From NCBI RefSeq assembly GCF_014648555.1, contig NZ_BMRI01000020.1, positions 39,004-88,364 on the forward strand: a stretch of DNA of 49,361 bases, read 5' to 3'. A program made the position numbers and the translations under genes. The DNA is from Kitasatospora griseola (GTDB lineage: Bacteria; Actinomycetota; Actinomycetes; Streptomycetales; Streptomycetaceae). The first letter of the stretch is position 1, and every line of letters begins with the position of its first letter. Shown here in pieces: positions 1-8,197 of this stretch. The notes beneath the pieces are model-generated. The model searched no databases. It was not told the origin of the DNA and saw nothing but the letters and a program-made list of their open reading frames with translations.

Positions 1-644
1 TAGTCGGCCGTACCGTCGCCCAGGTACGGCTGCGCCACCAGCGTGGTGTCACCGCCCTGGGCGAGGCTGGCCAGCCCGCGCACGTCCTCGGGGGAGCGGG
101 CCAGGCAGATCCCGCCGCCGCCGCACCAGCCGGCCGGCTTCACGATCGCCGGGAACGTCAACTCGCCCAGCGCCACCTCGTACTGGTGCTTGGAGACGTC
201 CCGGCCCGAGCCGATCCGCACCGACGGGATCGGCGGCACCGGCGAGTCCGCCAGGAACAGCATGGTCGCCAACTTGTCGTTGCCCAGCAGCGACACCTGC
301 GCCGGGAACGGCAGGTAGAATCCGGCCTGCTCCAGCACCGTGCACAGCGCCAGCTGGTTGAACACGTCCATCGACTGGTACGGCAGCGAGTACAGCGCCG
401 TGATGAACAAGGTGTCCTCGGGCGTGACCGGCTCGTCGTCCACGTACACCCGCGGCCGGGCCGGATCGGTGCCGTCCACCGTCACCGCCTCCGGGGCGTG
501 CCGGGACCACTCCATCCCCATCCCGGCGGCCACCTCGGCGAACATGTCCCAGAAGTAGTGCTTCCACATCGCCCCCGACCGGGTCGACTCCCGGTCCGGG
601 AAGATCCAGCACATTCGGCGCAGCGGCGCCGAAGCCTCGCTCAC
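1..644 (-). CDS. ATP-grasp family ligase (3' part outside window)
   Basis: N-terminal 214 codons of an ATP-grasp ligase; the gene runs off the left edge. The visible part has an N-terminal region with a stretch L-L-G-N-D-K-L-A (typical of the pre-ATP-grasp to ATP-grasp boundary), then F-P-A-I-V-K-P-A-G-W-C-G-G-G-G, which is the ATP-binding beta-strand Lys followed by the flexible glycine-rich loop. Start is GTG at 644, overlapping the TGA of the upstream KamA gene (GTGA), so it is translationally coupled. ATP-grasp enzymes in natural-product clusters usually join a carboxylate (via acyl phosphate) to an amine. The context (KamA, AMP-ligase, carrier protein) suggests it ligates a beta-amino acid or its derivative, but the substrate cannot be read from this fragment. 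Confidence 0.8.
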   Translation of the reverse strand, partial: MSEASAPLRRMCWIFPDRESTRSGAMWKHYFWDMFAEVAAGMGMEWSRHAPEAVTVDGTDPARPRVYVDDEPVTPEDTLFITALYSLPYQSMDVFNQLALCTVLEQAGFYLPFPAQVSLLGNDKLATMLFLADSPVPPIPSVRIGSGRDVSKHQYEVALGELTFPAIVKPAGWCGGGGICLARSPEDVRGLASLAQGGDTTLVAQPYLGDGTAD

Positions 645-2071
645 TTGCCCTCCAACAGGCCCAATAGTTCGGGAAGTTCTGCGACACCACCGCGTTCCAG
701 CTGCTCCGCCCACCAGGCGCGGCCCGCTTCCGGCAGCGTGTCCACCGGATCCACGTACGGGTACCGGCGGTTCAACGGCGCGTCCTCGCACGGCTCTTCG
801 GCCGACGGGAGCTCAACGGTGGTGCGGTAGTTCTTGGTCCAGTACGAGATGCCGCGTTCCCGGTCGTAGTCGACCGCCTGGTGCACCCAGCGCTTGCCGA
901 CGTGCGGCACGTCCGCGACCAGCCGCGGCGTCGCGTAGCCCGGCAGGTAGCCGAGGATCGCCTCCTGCAGGCGCTGCGCCTCGGAGAGCGGCAGCCGCCA
1001 GTGCTCGGCGTTCGGGATCACGTCGCACAGGTAGAAGTAGTACGGCAGGATGTTCGCCTCGCCCTGGAGGGCGAAGCACAGGTCGAGCAGCGCCGCCGGG
1101 GTGGCGTTCACCCCGCGCATCAGCACGCCCTGGTTGCGCACGTCCCGCACGCCCGCGTCCAGCAGGCCCCGGGCCGCCTCGGCGACCAGGGGCGTCACCG
1201 AGGCGGCGTGGTTGGCGTGGGTGTGCACCGCCAGGTTGACCGAGCGGCGGGCGGCCAGCCGGGCCACCCGCTCGACGCCGGCCAGCACCTTCGGCTGCAG
1301 CCAGTGCTGCGGCAGGCCGACCACCGACTTGCTGGCCAGCCGGATGTCGCGCACCGAGCCGAGCTCCAACAGCCGCAGCAGGAAGGACTCCAGACGCGGC
1401 CACGGAACGTTCGCCAGGTCGCCGCCCGACACCACCACGTCCCGCACCGACGGGGTGCGCTTCAGGTAGTCGAGCATCTGCTCCTCGCGGTCGGCCGGGC
1501 GCAGCACCAGCCGGGCCTTGGTCACCTGCGGCGTGGAGCGGCCGACCAGGTCCATCCGGGTGCAGTGCCCGCAGTACTGGGGGCAGGTGGACAGCAACTC
1601 GGCCAGCACCTTGGTCGGGTAGCGGTGCGTCAGCCCCTCCACCGCCCACATCTCGCTCTCGTGCAGCGAGTCCCGCGTCGCCAGCGGATGGCTGGGCCAC
1701 TGCGGATGCCGGTCGGAACGCACCGGCAGCATGTACCGGCGCACCGGATCCGCCAGGAACGCCGCGGTGAACGCCGCCGGCTCCAGCGGGGCGTCCGCCG
1801 CCATGGTGTTCAGCATGTGCGGCGGAAGCAGGATCGACATGGTCGCGAACTCGGCCTGATCGGCGGCCAGTTCACGGTAGAAGTGGTCCGTCAGCAGCGG
1901 GCCGAACAGCTCCCGCAACTGCCGCTCGTTCTGCACGCAGTGCGCCCGCTGCCACTGCGCGTCCCGCCACTGCGCGGCCGACACCTCCCGCCAGCCCGGC
2001 AGCCGCCGCCAGTCCGGCTCCGTCAACTCCCGCCGCGCGTAGGAGTACGGCTGAGGCACCTGACGATTCAT
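641..2071 (-). CDS. KamA-family radical SAM aminomutase (lysine 2,3-aminomutase-like)
   Basis: 476 aa. The radical SAM [4Fe-4S] motif is C163-x3-C167-x2-C170 (T-C-P-Q-Y-C-G-H-C-T-R), followed by S-G-G-D (SAM-binding GGD motif). By eye against Clostridium lysine 2,3-aminomutase, the Arg after the third Cys (carboxylate contact), the Asp in Y-L-C-D, the Asp in V-A-D-V-P and the PLP-binding Lys in V-G-K-R are all present, although the Asp-to-Lys spacing is one residue shorter and the usual R-R-R-F is R-M-D-L. So PLP plus radical SAM 1,2-amino migration is likely, giving a beta-amino acid, most simply beta-lysine. ATG at 2071 overlaps the TGA of the AMP-ligase (TGATG); no good RBS, hence coupled translation. 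The 3' end overlaps the ATP-grasp start. Substrate could instead be arginine, glutamate or ornithine. Confidence 0.85.
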   Translation of the reverse strand: MNRQVPQPYSYARRELTEPDWRRLPGWREVSAAQWRDAQWQRAHCVQNERQLRELFGPLLTDHFYRELAADQAEFATMSILLPPHMLNTMAADAPLEPAAFTAAFLADPVRRYMLPVRSDRHPQWPSHPLATRDSLHESEMWAVEGLTHRYPTKVLAELLSTCPQYCGHCTRMDLVGRSTPQVTKARLVLRPADREEQMLDYLKRTPSVRDVVVSGGDLANVPWPRLESFLLRLLELGSVRDIRLASKSVVGLPQHWLQPKVLAGVERVARLAARRSVNLAVHTHANHAASVTPLVAEAARGLLDAGVRDVRNQGVLMRGVNATPAALLDLCFALQGEANILPYYFYLCDVIPNAEHWRLPLSEAQRLQEAILGYLPGYATPRLVADVPHVGKRWVHQAVDYDRERGISYWTKNYRTTVELPSAEEPCEDAPLNRRYPYVDPVDTLPEAGRAWWAEQLERGGVAELPELLGLLEGK

Positions 2072-3780
2072 CAGGGACGCGCCGGAGCGGCGGCGGAGAG
2101 CAGGCCGGCGTGCCGGGTGCGCAGCTCCCGCTTCAGCACCTTGCCGGTCGGGCCCAGCGGGAACTCCTCGGCGCGGTCCGCGACTCGGAGCGCCGCCAGC
2201 TCCGCGAGACCGGCCTTCGCCAGCTCGGCGTTGGCCGCCTCCAGCAGCCCGTCCGCGCTGGCCCCGTCCTGCAGCCGGACCACCGCGATAGGCCGCTGCC
2301 CGCCGTCCGGGTGCGGCACGCCCACCACCGAGCAGTCCTGCACCTGCGCGGCGCAGTCGGCGAGCAGCACCTCCTCCAGCGGCAGGCTGTACACCGGCCC
2401 GTCCAAGGTGTCGATCACGTCGACCGTGCGGTCCAGGTGGTAGAACCGCCCCTCGGCGTCCCGGTACGCCACATCGCCGGTCAGCCAGTACCCGGCCTGC
2501 CGGAACGACTGCGTCAGCCGCTCGTTGTTCCAGTACCCGGGCGTGATCGACGGCGCGGCCACCGCCAGCAGACCGACCGTGCCGTCCGGGACCTCGACGC
2601 CGTCCTCGTCCAGCACCGCCGCCCGCTCCACCACCTCCGAGGGCGTGCCCACGCAGCGGTCGTCCCGCTCCGTCTCCGGCGAGGTCACCTGCCCGAACAG
2701 CGCCATGCCCATCTCGGACGACCCCAGCCCGTCGACGAACTGCGAACCCGGCAGCGCGGCCTGCTCGGCCCGCTCCTGCGGCAGCAGCCACGGACGGATC
2801 AACCCCGCCGGGCGCTCGCCCAGTTGGACCAGCCGGCGGATGTGCCCGTAGTGCGCGCTGTCGCCCGTGTTGAACCACGAGTGCACCATGGCCGCGCCCG
2901 CGGTCGGGAGTTCACCGGTCGCCAACTCCACGAAGGTGCGCGGGAACGACGCCACCATGGTCGGCCGGAACGCCTCCATCACCGGCTCCACCGCGACCCG
3001 CCGCCAGTCCGACATCACCACCGTCGGCAGGCCCAGCAGCGTCGTCGTCATGAAGTAGCTCAGGCCGCCCGCATGGGTGTGGGGCATCAGCGACATCAGC
3101 CGGTCGTACGACTCCGCCGGGAAGCGCACCATCCGCGGCTGCTTGCCCTCCCAGAACTGCCGGTGCGCCAGCATCGTCGACTTCGGCGTGCCGGTCGTCC
3201 CCGAGGAGTGGATCAGCGCCACCACGTCCTCGGCCGCGTGCTGGTACGGGTACCCCTCCGGCAGCGCCGCCGACGCCGCGTCGAAGGCCTGCACCTCGGC
3301 CGTCAACGACAGGAAGCGGGGCCGCAGTTGCGGGTCCTTCCGGTACGCCGACGCCAGCCGGGTGGTGTCGTCCGCGACCACCCCCACCACGCCGACGTGG
3401 CTCAGGTAGCGCACCATCACGTCGTGCCGCATCGCGTCGTTCACCAGCGCCGGAACCGCACCCAGCGCGGTCAGCGCGAAGAAGTGCAGCAGCGGCTCCA
3501 GGCCCTCGGCGATCACCACGCCCACCGGCTCGCCCGGCCGCACGCCGTTCGCGTGGTACCAGGCCGCGTACCGGTCGCGCAGCGCCACCAGGTCCAGCAG
3601 GCTGTGCCCGCGCAGCACCACCTGCCCGCGGTGGTCCAGCCGGTGGCTGAACGCGAACGGCACCGCACGGTGCGGATTCGCCTCGACCGCCCGGTCGAGG
3701 AAGTTGCCCGCACCCAGGGTCGGGTCGGACATGAACCGCTCTCTGACGGCAAGCGGCGCGATGGATGTCTGATCGCTCAT
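2071..3780 (-). CDS. Class I adenylate-forming enzyme (AMP-dependent acyl ligase)
   Basis: 569 aa. P-loop H-S-S-G-T-T-G-T-P-K at residues 191-200, A5-like G-L-G-S-S-E-M, Y-W-L-T-G-D, and the C-terminal catalytic Lys in G-P-T-G-K-V-L-K. The hinge region reads H-L-D-R-T-V-D-V-I rather than the usual G-R-x-x-D-x-I-K, so it is a divergent member. Start ATG at 3780 has a GGAGA ribosome site 6 bp upstream. It begins 124 bp after the amine-oxidase gene and overlaps KamA by one base. Family members activate carboxylates as acyl-AMP for transfer to CoA, a carrier phosphopantetheine or an amine. It lacks a fused carrier, so it probably supplies an acyl partner for the beta-amino acid or loads the separate carrier protein. 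Substrate unknown. Confidence 0.85.
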   Translation of the reverse strand: MSDQTSIAPLAVRERFMSDPTLGAGNFLDRAVEANPHRAVPFAFSHRLDHRGQVVLRGHSLLDLVALRDRYAAWYHANGVRPGEPVGVVIAEGLEPLLHFFALTALGAVPALVNDAMRHDVMVRYLSHVGVVGVVADDTTRLASAYRKDPQLRPRFLSLTAEVQAFDAASAALPEGYPYQHAAEDVVALIHSSGTTGTPKSTMLAHRQFWEGKQPRMVRFPAESYDRLMSLMPHTHAGGLSYFMTTTLLGLPTVVMSDWRRVAVEPVMEAFRPTMVASFPRTFVELATGELPTAGAAMVHSWFNTGDSAHYGHIRRLVQLGERPAGLIRPWLLPQERAEQAALPGSQFVDGLGSSEMGMALFGQVTSPETERDDRCVGTPSEVVERAAVLDEDGVEVPDGTVGLLAVAAPSITPGYWNNERLTQSFRQAGYWLTGDVAYRDAEGRFYHLDRTVDVIDTLDGPVYSLPLEEVLLADCAAQVQDCSVVGVPHPDGGQRPIAVVRLQDGASADGLLEAANAELAKAGLAELAALRVADRAEEFPLGPTGKVLKRELRTRHAGLLSAAAPARP

Positions 3781-3904
3781 GGCGGTCTCCGGTCTCTCCG
3801 GTCTTCCGAAGCAGGACTCGATGCCCGGGCGCCCGCGTGCGAAGCGCGCCACCGGGTCGGGGGAAAGGGGTTCGAACTGGCAACTGACGTGATGCCAGGT
3901 GCTG

Positions 3905-5281
3905 TTACTCGTCCAGGAGGTCGGCGGTGACGCGGCGACCCGAACGGATCGCGCCCTCCAGCAGGCCGAAGAACTCGGTGCTGGTCTCGGTGCCCGCGAA
4001 GTGCACCCGGCCGTGCGGCTCGGTCAGCGTCGGGCCGAGCGCCGACCAGTCGCCGGGTCCGAAGAGCGCCGCGTAACAGCCCTTGCTCCAGGGCTCGTTG
4101 ACCCAGTCGGTGACATGGAAGGCGATCGGCTCGGGCAGCATCGGGAACAGCCGGGCCGCCTGTGCGACCGCCGCCGCGCGCTGTTCCTCGGGTGGCAGCG
4201 CGGCGAAACGATGGGCCTCCGCGCCGGTGACGAAGCCGGTCAGCACACCCGGGGAGCCCTCCGGCGGAGTGTCGTCCACCGTGGACAGCAGAGGACCGGT
4301 CGCGTTCACCGACCATCCCGACAGGCCGTGCGCCCGCCACACCGGCTCCGGGAAGACCAGGTTCAGCTTCACTGCGCAGCCGCGCTCGGTCCGCGACGCC
4401 GCCCGCGGGGTGGGCAGCGGCGGACGGTACTCGATCGCGTCCGCGAGCAGCGGCGGCACCGCCACGACCACCGCGTCCGCCCGGTAACTCCCCTCGGGCG
4501 TACGGACGACGGCCTCCCGTTCGGTCTGCTCCACCGACAGCACCGGCTCGTCCGTGTGCAGCACCCCGCCCCGATCCAACAGCCGTCGGGTCAGCCGCTC
4601 GCACAGCCGGTGCGAACCGCCCGCCACCCGGTCCTGCTGGGCGCCGCCCTCGAAGGCGTTGAGATAGCGCAGGCCGCCGCCGGACCGCAGGTAGAACGCC
4701 ATGTGCAGGACCGAGATCCTGGCCGGATCGGCCGCCATCATCTCGCCCAGGAACAGTGGGAAGAACAACTTGGCGTCCGGGTGGGTGAGTTGCTGCTCCG
4801 CCCAGTCGGCCACCGTCAGGGCGTCCAGCCGCTCCGCATCCGGTGAGAGCCACGGCGCGTCCGGGCGGACCGCGGACGTCAACTCCTCCAACTGCTCGAA
4901 CAGGTCGCCCAGCGCGACGGCGCTCAGTGGCGGGAACCGGCCGTCGCGGGTCGCCGCGCCGTCCGAGCGGTCCTCGGTGAGGGCGAACCGGCTGGCGCCC
5001 GCCATGGTGGTGGGCGCGGTCTTCAAGTCGCAGGCGGCGAGCAGGGCGTGGAGTTCGGTGTGCAGGTCACCGAGGTAGGCCGCGCCCGCGTCGATCCACC
5101 GTCCCGGCGCCACCTCGATGCCGAGCGTGCGCCCGCCGACCCGGTCCCGGGCCTCCAACACCGTCACACACACGCCGCGGTCGGCGAGTTCGACGGCCGC
5201 GGTCAGCCCGGCCAGGCCCGCGCCGACCACGATCACCGACCGCGGCACCGAGGCGGTGCCAGGGGGAGTCGCGGCGGTCAT
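3905..5281 (-). CDS. Flavin-containing amine oxidase (monoamine oxidase-like)
   Basis: 458 aa. N-terminal Rossmann FAD site V-I-V-V-G-A-G-L-A-G-L-T-A-A (residues 16-29), the E-A-R-D-R-V-G-G-R-T motif, and the C-terminal FAD motif F-A-G-T-E-T-S near the end followed by G-A-I-R-S-G-R-R: full-length flavin amine oxidase architecture. It should oxidise a primary or secondary amine to an imine with O2, giving H2O2. ATG at 5281 overlaps the TGA of the carrier-protein gene by 4 bp (ATGA), so the two proteins are made together. That coupling suggests the amine oxidised may be on the carrier-bound aminoacyl thioester. Amine choice (alpha, beta or terminal) cannot be deduced. Stop TAA at 3905-3907. No signal peptide, so cytoplasmic. 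Confidence 0.85.
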   Translation of the reverse strand: MTAATPPGTASVPRSVIVVGAGLAGLTAAVELADRGVCVTVLEARDRVGGRTLGIEVAPGRWIDAGAAYLGDLHTELHALLAACDLKTAPTTMAGASRFALTEDRSDGAATRDGRFPPLSAVALGDLFEQLEELTSAVRPDAPWLSPDAERLDALTVADWAEQQLTHPDAKLFFPLFLGEMMAADPARISVLHMAFYLRSGGGLRYLNAFEGGAQQDRVAGGSHRLCERLTRRLLDRGGVLHTDEPVLSVEQTEREAVVRTPEGSYRADAVVVAVPPLLADAIEYRPPLPTPRAASRTERGCAVKLNLVFPEPVWRAHGLSGWSVNATGPLLSTVDDTPPEGSPGVLTGFVTGAEAHRFAALPPEEQRAAAVAQAARLFPMLPEPIAFHVTDWVNEPWSKGCYAALFGPGDWSALGPTLTEPHGRVHFAGTETSTEFFGLLEGAIRSGRRVTADLLDE

Positions 5282-5589
5282 CGGCCGGCCACGATTCTGT
5301 GCGCGTCCGCCGTGACGCTCCCGGTGGCGATGCGGGTGGCCAGGCCGGCCGGGGTGGGGTCGGCGAGGAAGTCCTCGAAGGTCAGCTCCACGCCGTGGTC
5401 GCGGGCGACGGCGCTGAGCACCCGGGTGGCGATCAGCGAATCGCCGCCCAGCAGGAAGAAGTTGCCGTCGGCCGGGACGTGGTCCAGCTCCAGGATCCGG
5501 CGGAACACCGCCGCGAGCGCCTCCACCGGGTCGGGCGTGCGCCCGGGACCGGCTGCGGCGGGTGCGGTGACGGGCATGTCGAGGCTCAT
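5278..5589 (-). CDS. Stand-alone peptidyl/acyl carrier protein
   Basis: 103 aa. The phosphopantetheine attachment motif is L-L-G-G-D-S-L-I-A-T, with Ser51 as the modified residue; the surrounding F-F-x-L-G-G-D-S-L is typical of PCPs rather than fatty-acid ACPs. The N-terminal 20 residues are Ala/Pro/Gly-rich. Start ATG 5589 has an AGGAG ribosome site. It lies 199 bp downstream of the stand-alone adenylation domain, the likely loading partner, and overlaps the amine oxidase, the likely tailoring partner. A discrete A-PCP-oxidase arrangement is a known logic for modifying an amino acid while it is held as a thioester (for example pyrrole formation from prolyl-PCP), although those use acyl-CoA dehydrogenase-type flavoproteins. 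Confidence 0.9.
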   Translation of the reverse strand: MSLDMPVTAPAAAGPGRTPDPVEALAAVFRRILELDHVPADGNFFLLGGDSLIATRVLSAVARDHGVELTFEDFLADPTPAGLATRIATGSVTADAHRIVAGR

Positions 5590-5720
5590 CGGGGTCTCCT
5601 TCGACCGGTGCGGGGTGCGCGTGGTCTGGCGGATGCCAGGTAGGCAGTACTCGGTGCGGCGGTGCTTTGTGGTGCGGCGCCTGGGCGCGCGGGGTTCTGC
5701 GCCCTCGGCGGTACGTGAAC

Positions 5721-5733
5721 TGATGGTGCGTCA
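5721..5733. promoter_or_regulatory. TGACG-N3-CGTCA-like imperfect palindrome upstream of PCP gene
   Basis: The sequence TGATGGTGCGTCA lies in the 199 bp gap between the adenylation-domain gene and the carrier-protein gene, about 130 bp before the PCP start. It is one mismatch from TGACG-N3-CGTCA, which occurs perfectly twice around the gene at 39765-40598. It could be an operator for a separate promoter serving the PCP-oxidase pair; this is inference from similarity only. Confidence 0.3.
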
Positions 5734-5788
5734 GATATGAGGGCCGGTTCGATGCCCGGTCGGGTGCCACGGCGGTGGCGGGCGGGAC

Positions 5789-7318
5789 TCAGCGCGGGGC
5801 GGTGCTGTGCAGGCGGTGCGAGGCGGCGCGGTCGACCTTGCCGCTGGCGGTGCGGACCAGGTCCGGCACCACGGTGATCCGGCTCGGGACGAGGTGGCCG
5901 GGCAGGCGTTCCCGCAGGTAGAGTAGGAGTTCGGCGGCGAGCGCGGGGTCGGGCCCGCCGGTGCGCGGGACGACGTAGGCGACCAGGGCGGCCCGACCGG
6001 CCAGCGTGGTGGCGGTGACGGCCGTCGCGCCCACGCCCGGGTGGGCGCCGATTCCGGCCTCCACCTCCGCCGGGTCGACCCGGATGCCGCGGATCTTCAC
6101 CTCGTGGTCCAGCCGTCCCAGCGGGGTCAGCACCCCGTCCTCGTCCCGGGCCGCCCGGTCGCCCGTCCGGAACCAGCGGTGCCCGTCGCGGAGCACGAAG
6201 CGTTCGGCGGTGGCCTCCGGCAGCCCCGGGTAGCCGGTCGCGATGGCAGGTCCGCCGATCAGCAACTCGCCATCAGCGGTGAGGAGTTCGTCGACGTGGG
6301 GGAGGGCGCGTCCGATCGGTGCGCGTCCGGTGGGCTCCCAGTGGCGGCCCGGCTCCGGGGTGCGCGGGCCGAGCAGGTCCACGGCGTGCGTGATCAGGGT
6401 GGTCTCGGTGCAGCCGTAGGTGTTCAGCAGCCGGATCCGCGAACTGCCCGCCAGCCGGCTCCAGTCGGCCAGCCGGGCCGGATTTGCGGCCTCGCCGCCG
6501 ATCACCACCAGCCTTACGCACTCCGGCAGTTCGGCCCGTCCGCCGTCCTCGGTGAGGTGCAGGACCAGCTCGTGCCAGAACGCCGTGGGCAGGTCGAGCA
6601 CGGTGATGCCGCGCCGCTCGACCATCCGCAGCAGCCGGGGGAACGAGGCCGAATGCGCCTCCGGATCGAACACCAGCCGGCCGCCGGCCGTCAGCGTGGG
6701 CAGGATCTCCTCGAAGCAGGTGTCCCAGTTCAGCGAGGCGAACTGCAACACCCGGTCGTCCGGCCCGACTTCGAACAGTTCCCGCAGCGAGCCGACCGTG
6801 GCCGTGATCGCCTCGCGCGGCGTCAACACCGGCTTCGGCCGGCCCGTGGACCCCGAGGTGAACAGCAGATAGGCGGGGTCGCCGGGCGCGACGACGGTCG
6901 TCCTCCAGGCGGGTGCCTGATCGGTCGAGTCGTGCAACTCCAAGGGCGATAAGCCGAGTTGGTCGGCGTGTTCGGATGTCCCGGGACCGACCAGCAGTCG
7001 GCAGCCGGCCGTCTCGGTCATCTGGCGCTGCCGCTCCACCGGGAAGGCCGGGTCGATCGGGACGTACACGCCGCCCGCCGCGAGGATGCCCAACAGCGCC
7101 ACCACGGTGTCCGGGTGGTGCCCGGCCGCGACTGCGACCGGACCCGGCCGGTCGCCCAGTCGGGCGGCCAACCGCTGTGCGGAGAACGCGAGTTGCTGGT
7201 AGCTGAGAGTGTGCTCGGGAGACTCGATCGCGGCGCGCTCGGGCCACCGGAGAACGGCGTCCGCGAACGCATCCAACAGATCGGAACCCGATCTGTCGAT
7301 GCCACCGTTCTTTGACAT
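5789..7318 (-). CDS. Stand-alone NRPS adenylation domain, predicted beta-lysine-activating
   Basis: 509 aa, a complete A domain: A3 L-L-F-T-S-G-S-T-G-R-P-K-P (151-163), A5 N-T-Y-G-C-T-E-T-T (299-307), A7 F-R-T-G-D (383-387), A8 V-K-I-R-G-I-R-V-D-P-A-E-V-E, and A10 A-S-G-K-V-D-R with Lys494. No condensation or carrier domain is attached. Aligning by eye to GrsA, the ten pocket residues are D199, T200, E203, D242, V272, G274, T300, L308, I309, K494 (D-T-E-D-V-G-T-L-I-K). From memory the beta-lysine code of viomycin/capreomycin enzymes is D-T-E-D-V-G-T-M-V-K, so two conservative changes. D at the first position supports an alpha- or beta-amino acid carrying a free amine. First gene of the visible cluster; ATG with GGAG nearby. 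Confidence 0.85.
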   Translation of the reverse strand: MSKNGGIDRSGSDLLDAFADAVLRWPERAAIESPEHTLSYQQLAFSAQRLAARLGDRPGPVAVAAGHHPDTVVALLGILAAGGVYVPIDPAFPVERQRQMTETAGCRLLVGPGTSEHADQLGLSPLELHDSTDQAPAWRTTVVAPGDPAYLLFTSGSTGRPKPVLTPREAITATVGSLRELFEVGPDDRVLQFASLNWDTCFEEILPTLTAGGRLVFDPEAHSASFPRLLRMVERRGITVLDLPTAFWHELVLHLTEDGGRAELPECVRLVVIGGEAANPARLADWSRLAGSSRIRLLNTYGCTETTLITHAVDLLGPRTPEPGRHWEPTGRAPIGRALPHVDELLTADGELLIGGPAIATGYPGLPEATAERFVLRDGHRWFRTGDRAARDEDGVLTPLGRLDHEVKIRGIRVDPAEVEAGIGAHPGVGATAVTATTLAGRAALVAYVVPRTGGPDPALAAELLLYLRERLPGHLVPSRITVVPDLVRTASGKVDRAASHRLHSTAPR

Positions 7319-7466
7319 GCCCGCTCCAAGATAAATGCCCAGAGGTGCCCGTCCGTGCTTCGGCGAACCGGGACTCTACCTCTCGGCATCCGACCCCACA
7401 ATGGTTGTTGAGGCGATTTCCCAAGCGGCATGTGAGTGAACTGTGAACTCCCCGCGCCCGAACCTT

Positions 7467-7483
7467 GATCACGTTCCGTGATC
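7467..7483. promoter_or_regulatory. Perfect inverted repeat GATCACG-ttc-CGTGATC
   Basis: Seven-base perfect arms with a 3-base spacer, about 150 bp before the start of the adenylation-domain gene. Size and symmetry fit a dimeric repressor or activator operator. A 12-base perfect palindrome CCCCAGCTGGGG follows at 7489-7500. The cognate regulator is not identifiable in the window. Confidence 0.4.
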
Positions 7484-7525
7484 ACGCCCCCCAGCTGGGG
7501 TCGACCGCCCTGCAGCTCCCTGTCG

Positions 7526-7569
7526 GACACCCCCGAGGGCTGGTCCAGTCCACGGTTCGGGGGAGTGTC
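7526..7569. repeat. Hairpin-forming inverted repeat in cluster upstream region
   Basis: Arms GACACCCCCGA (7526-7536) and TCGGGGGAGTGTC (7557-7569) pair with a single bulged A, loop 20 bases. It could be a 5' UTR structure or a terminator for antisense transcription; function unknown. Confidence 0.3.
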
Positions 7570-8197
7570 GAGGGTCGGGCGGCGGTGCGGCGAACTGACC
7601 AAGAATGCGTCCGCATCGGTGGTTCTCGTTACCGAACAAGCCCGCTTTGCCTCCGAACGAACACCGGCCCCCGGAGGGGCGGACGGATCTGTCCGAGAAT
7701 GGAAAGCGATTGCCTGCCGTCGCTTCGGCCGCGGCCAATTCGTCCCGTGCGTGCGACGGTTGCCGTGCCGGGGTTGACCGCCGAACGACAACGGAGCGTG
7801 ACCGTACGAAGGTTCGACGGCTCGTCCTTCCGCTGGAGAGGGCGGCGCGGGTGCAGGCCGTCGGCGGGGCGGATCGAGCCGCCCGGTTCGGCGATGCGGG
7901 CGACGCCGTGCCATGGGCGGCAGGGCGTCGCATGCGATGTTGTCCGGATTGGCGGTGGAGCGTGCCCGGTCGTCCGTTTGCCGGGCCGGACGAAGTACGA
8001 ACACCTCGCACGTTCGTGGGGGCGAGGGCATGAAAGGCGGGTCTGCTTCCGGAATCGGGAAGTGGCCGTTTCTTCCTCCTGACCGGATGAGGTGAGCGGC
8101 GGTTGGGCGGCCGGGCGGCCACCGCAACCGGAGCCTCGTGCGGTCGCGTCCATGGGGGGACGGGCTGCCGACAGCCCGTGGGGCCGGAAGGGGGCAC

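Larger units (their letters stand above)
7319..8197. other. 879-bp gene-free divergent region upstream of the biosynthetic cluster
   Basis: No open frame here resembles a protein I recognise and none has a convincing ribosome site. The region separates the minus-strand cluster from a plus-strand membrane protein gene. It has runs less GC-skewed than the coding DNA and several inverted repeats near 7467-7569 (entered separately), which fits a promoter/regulatory region for the cluster. A decayed gene cannot be excluded for 7600-8150. Confidence 0.4.

Noticed and set aside
3855..3905. tRNA T-loop-like sequence GGTTCGAACTGGC
   Set aside because: No acceptor stem or cloverleaf can be folded around it.
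7465..8153. Mid-size frames on both strands in the cluster upstream region
   Set aside because: All are Arg/Pro-rich without recognisable motifs, overlap one another and have no convincing ribosome binding site.
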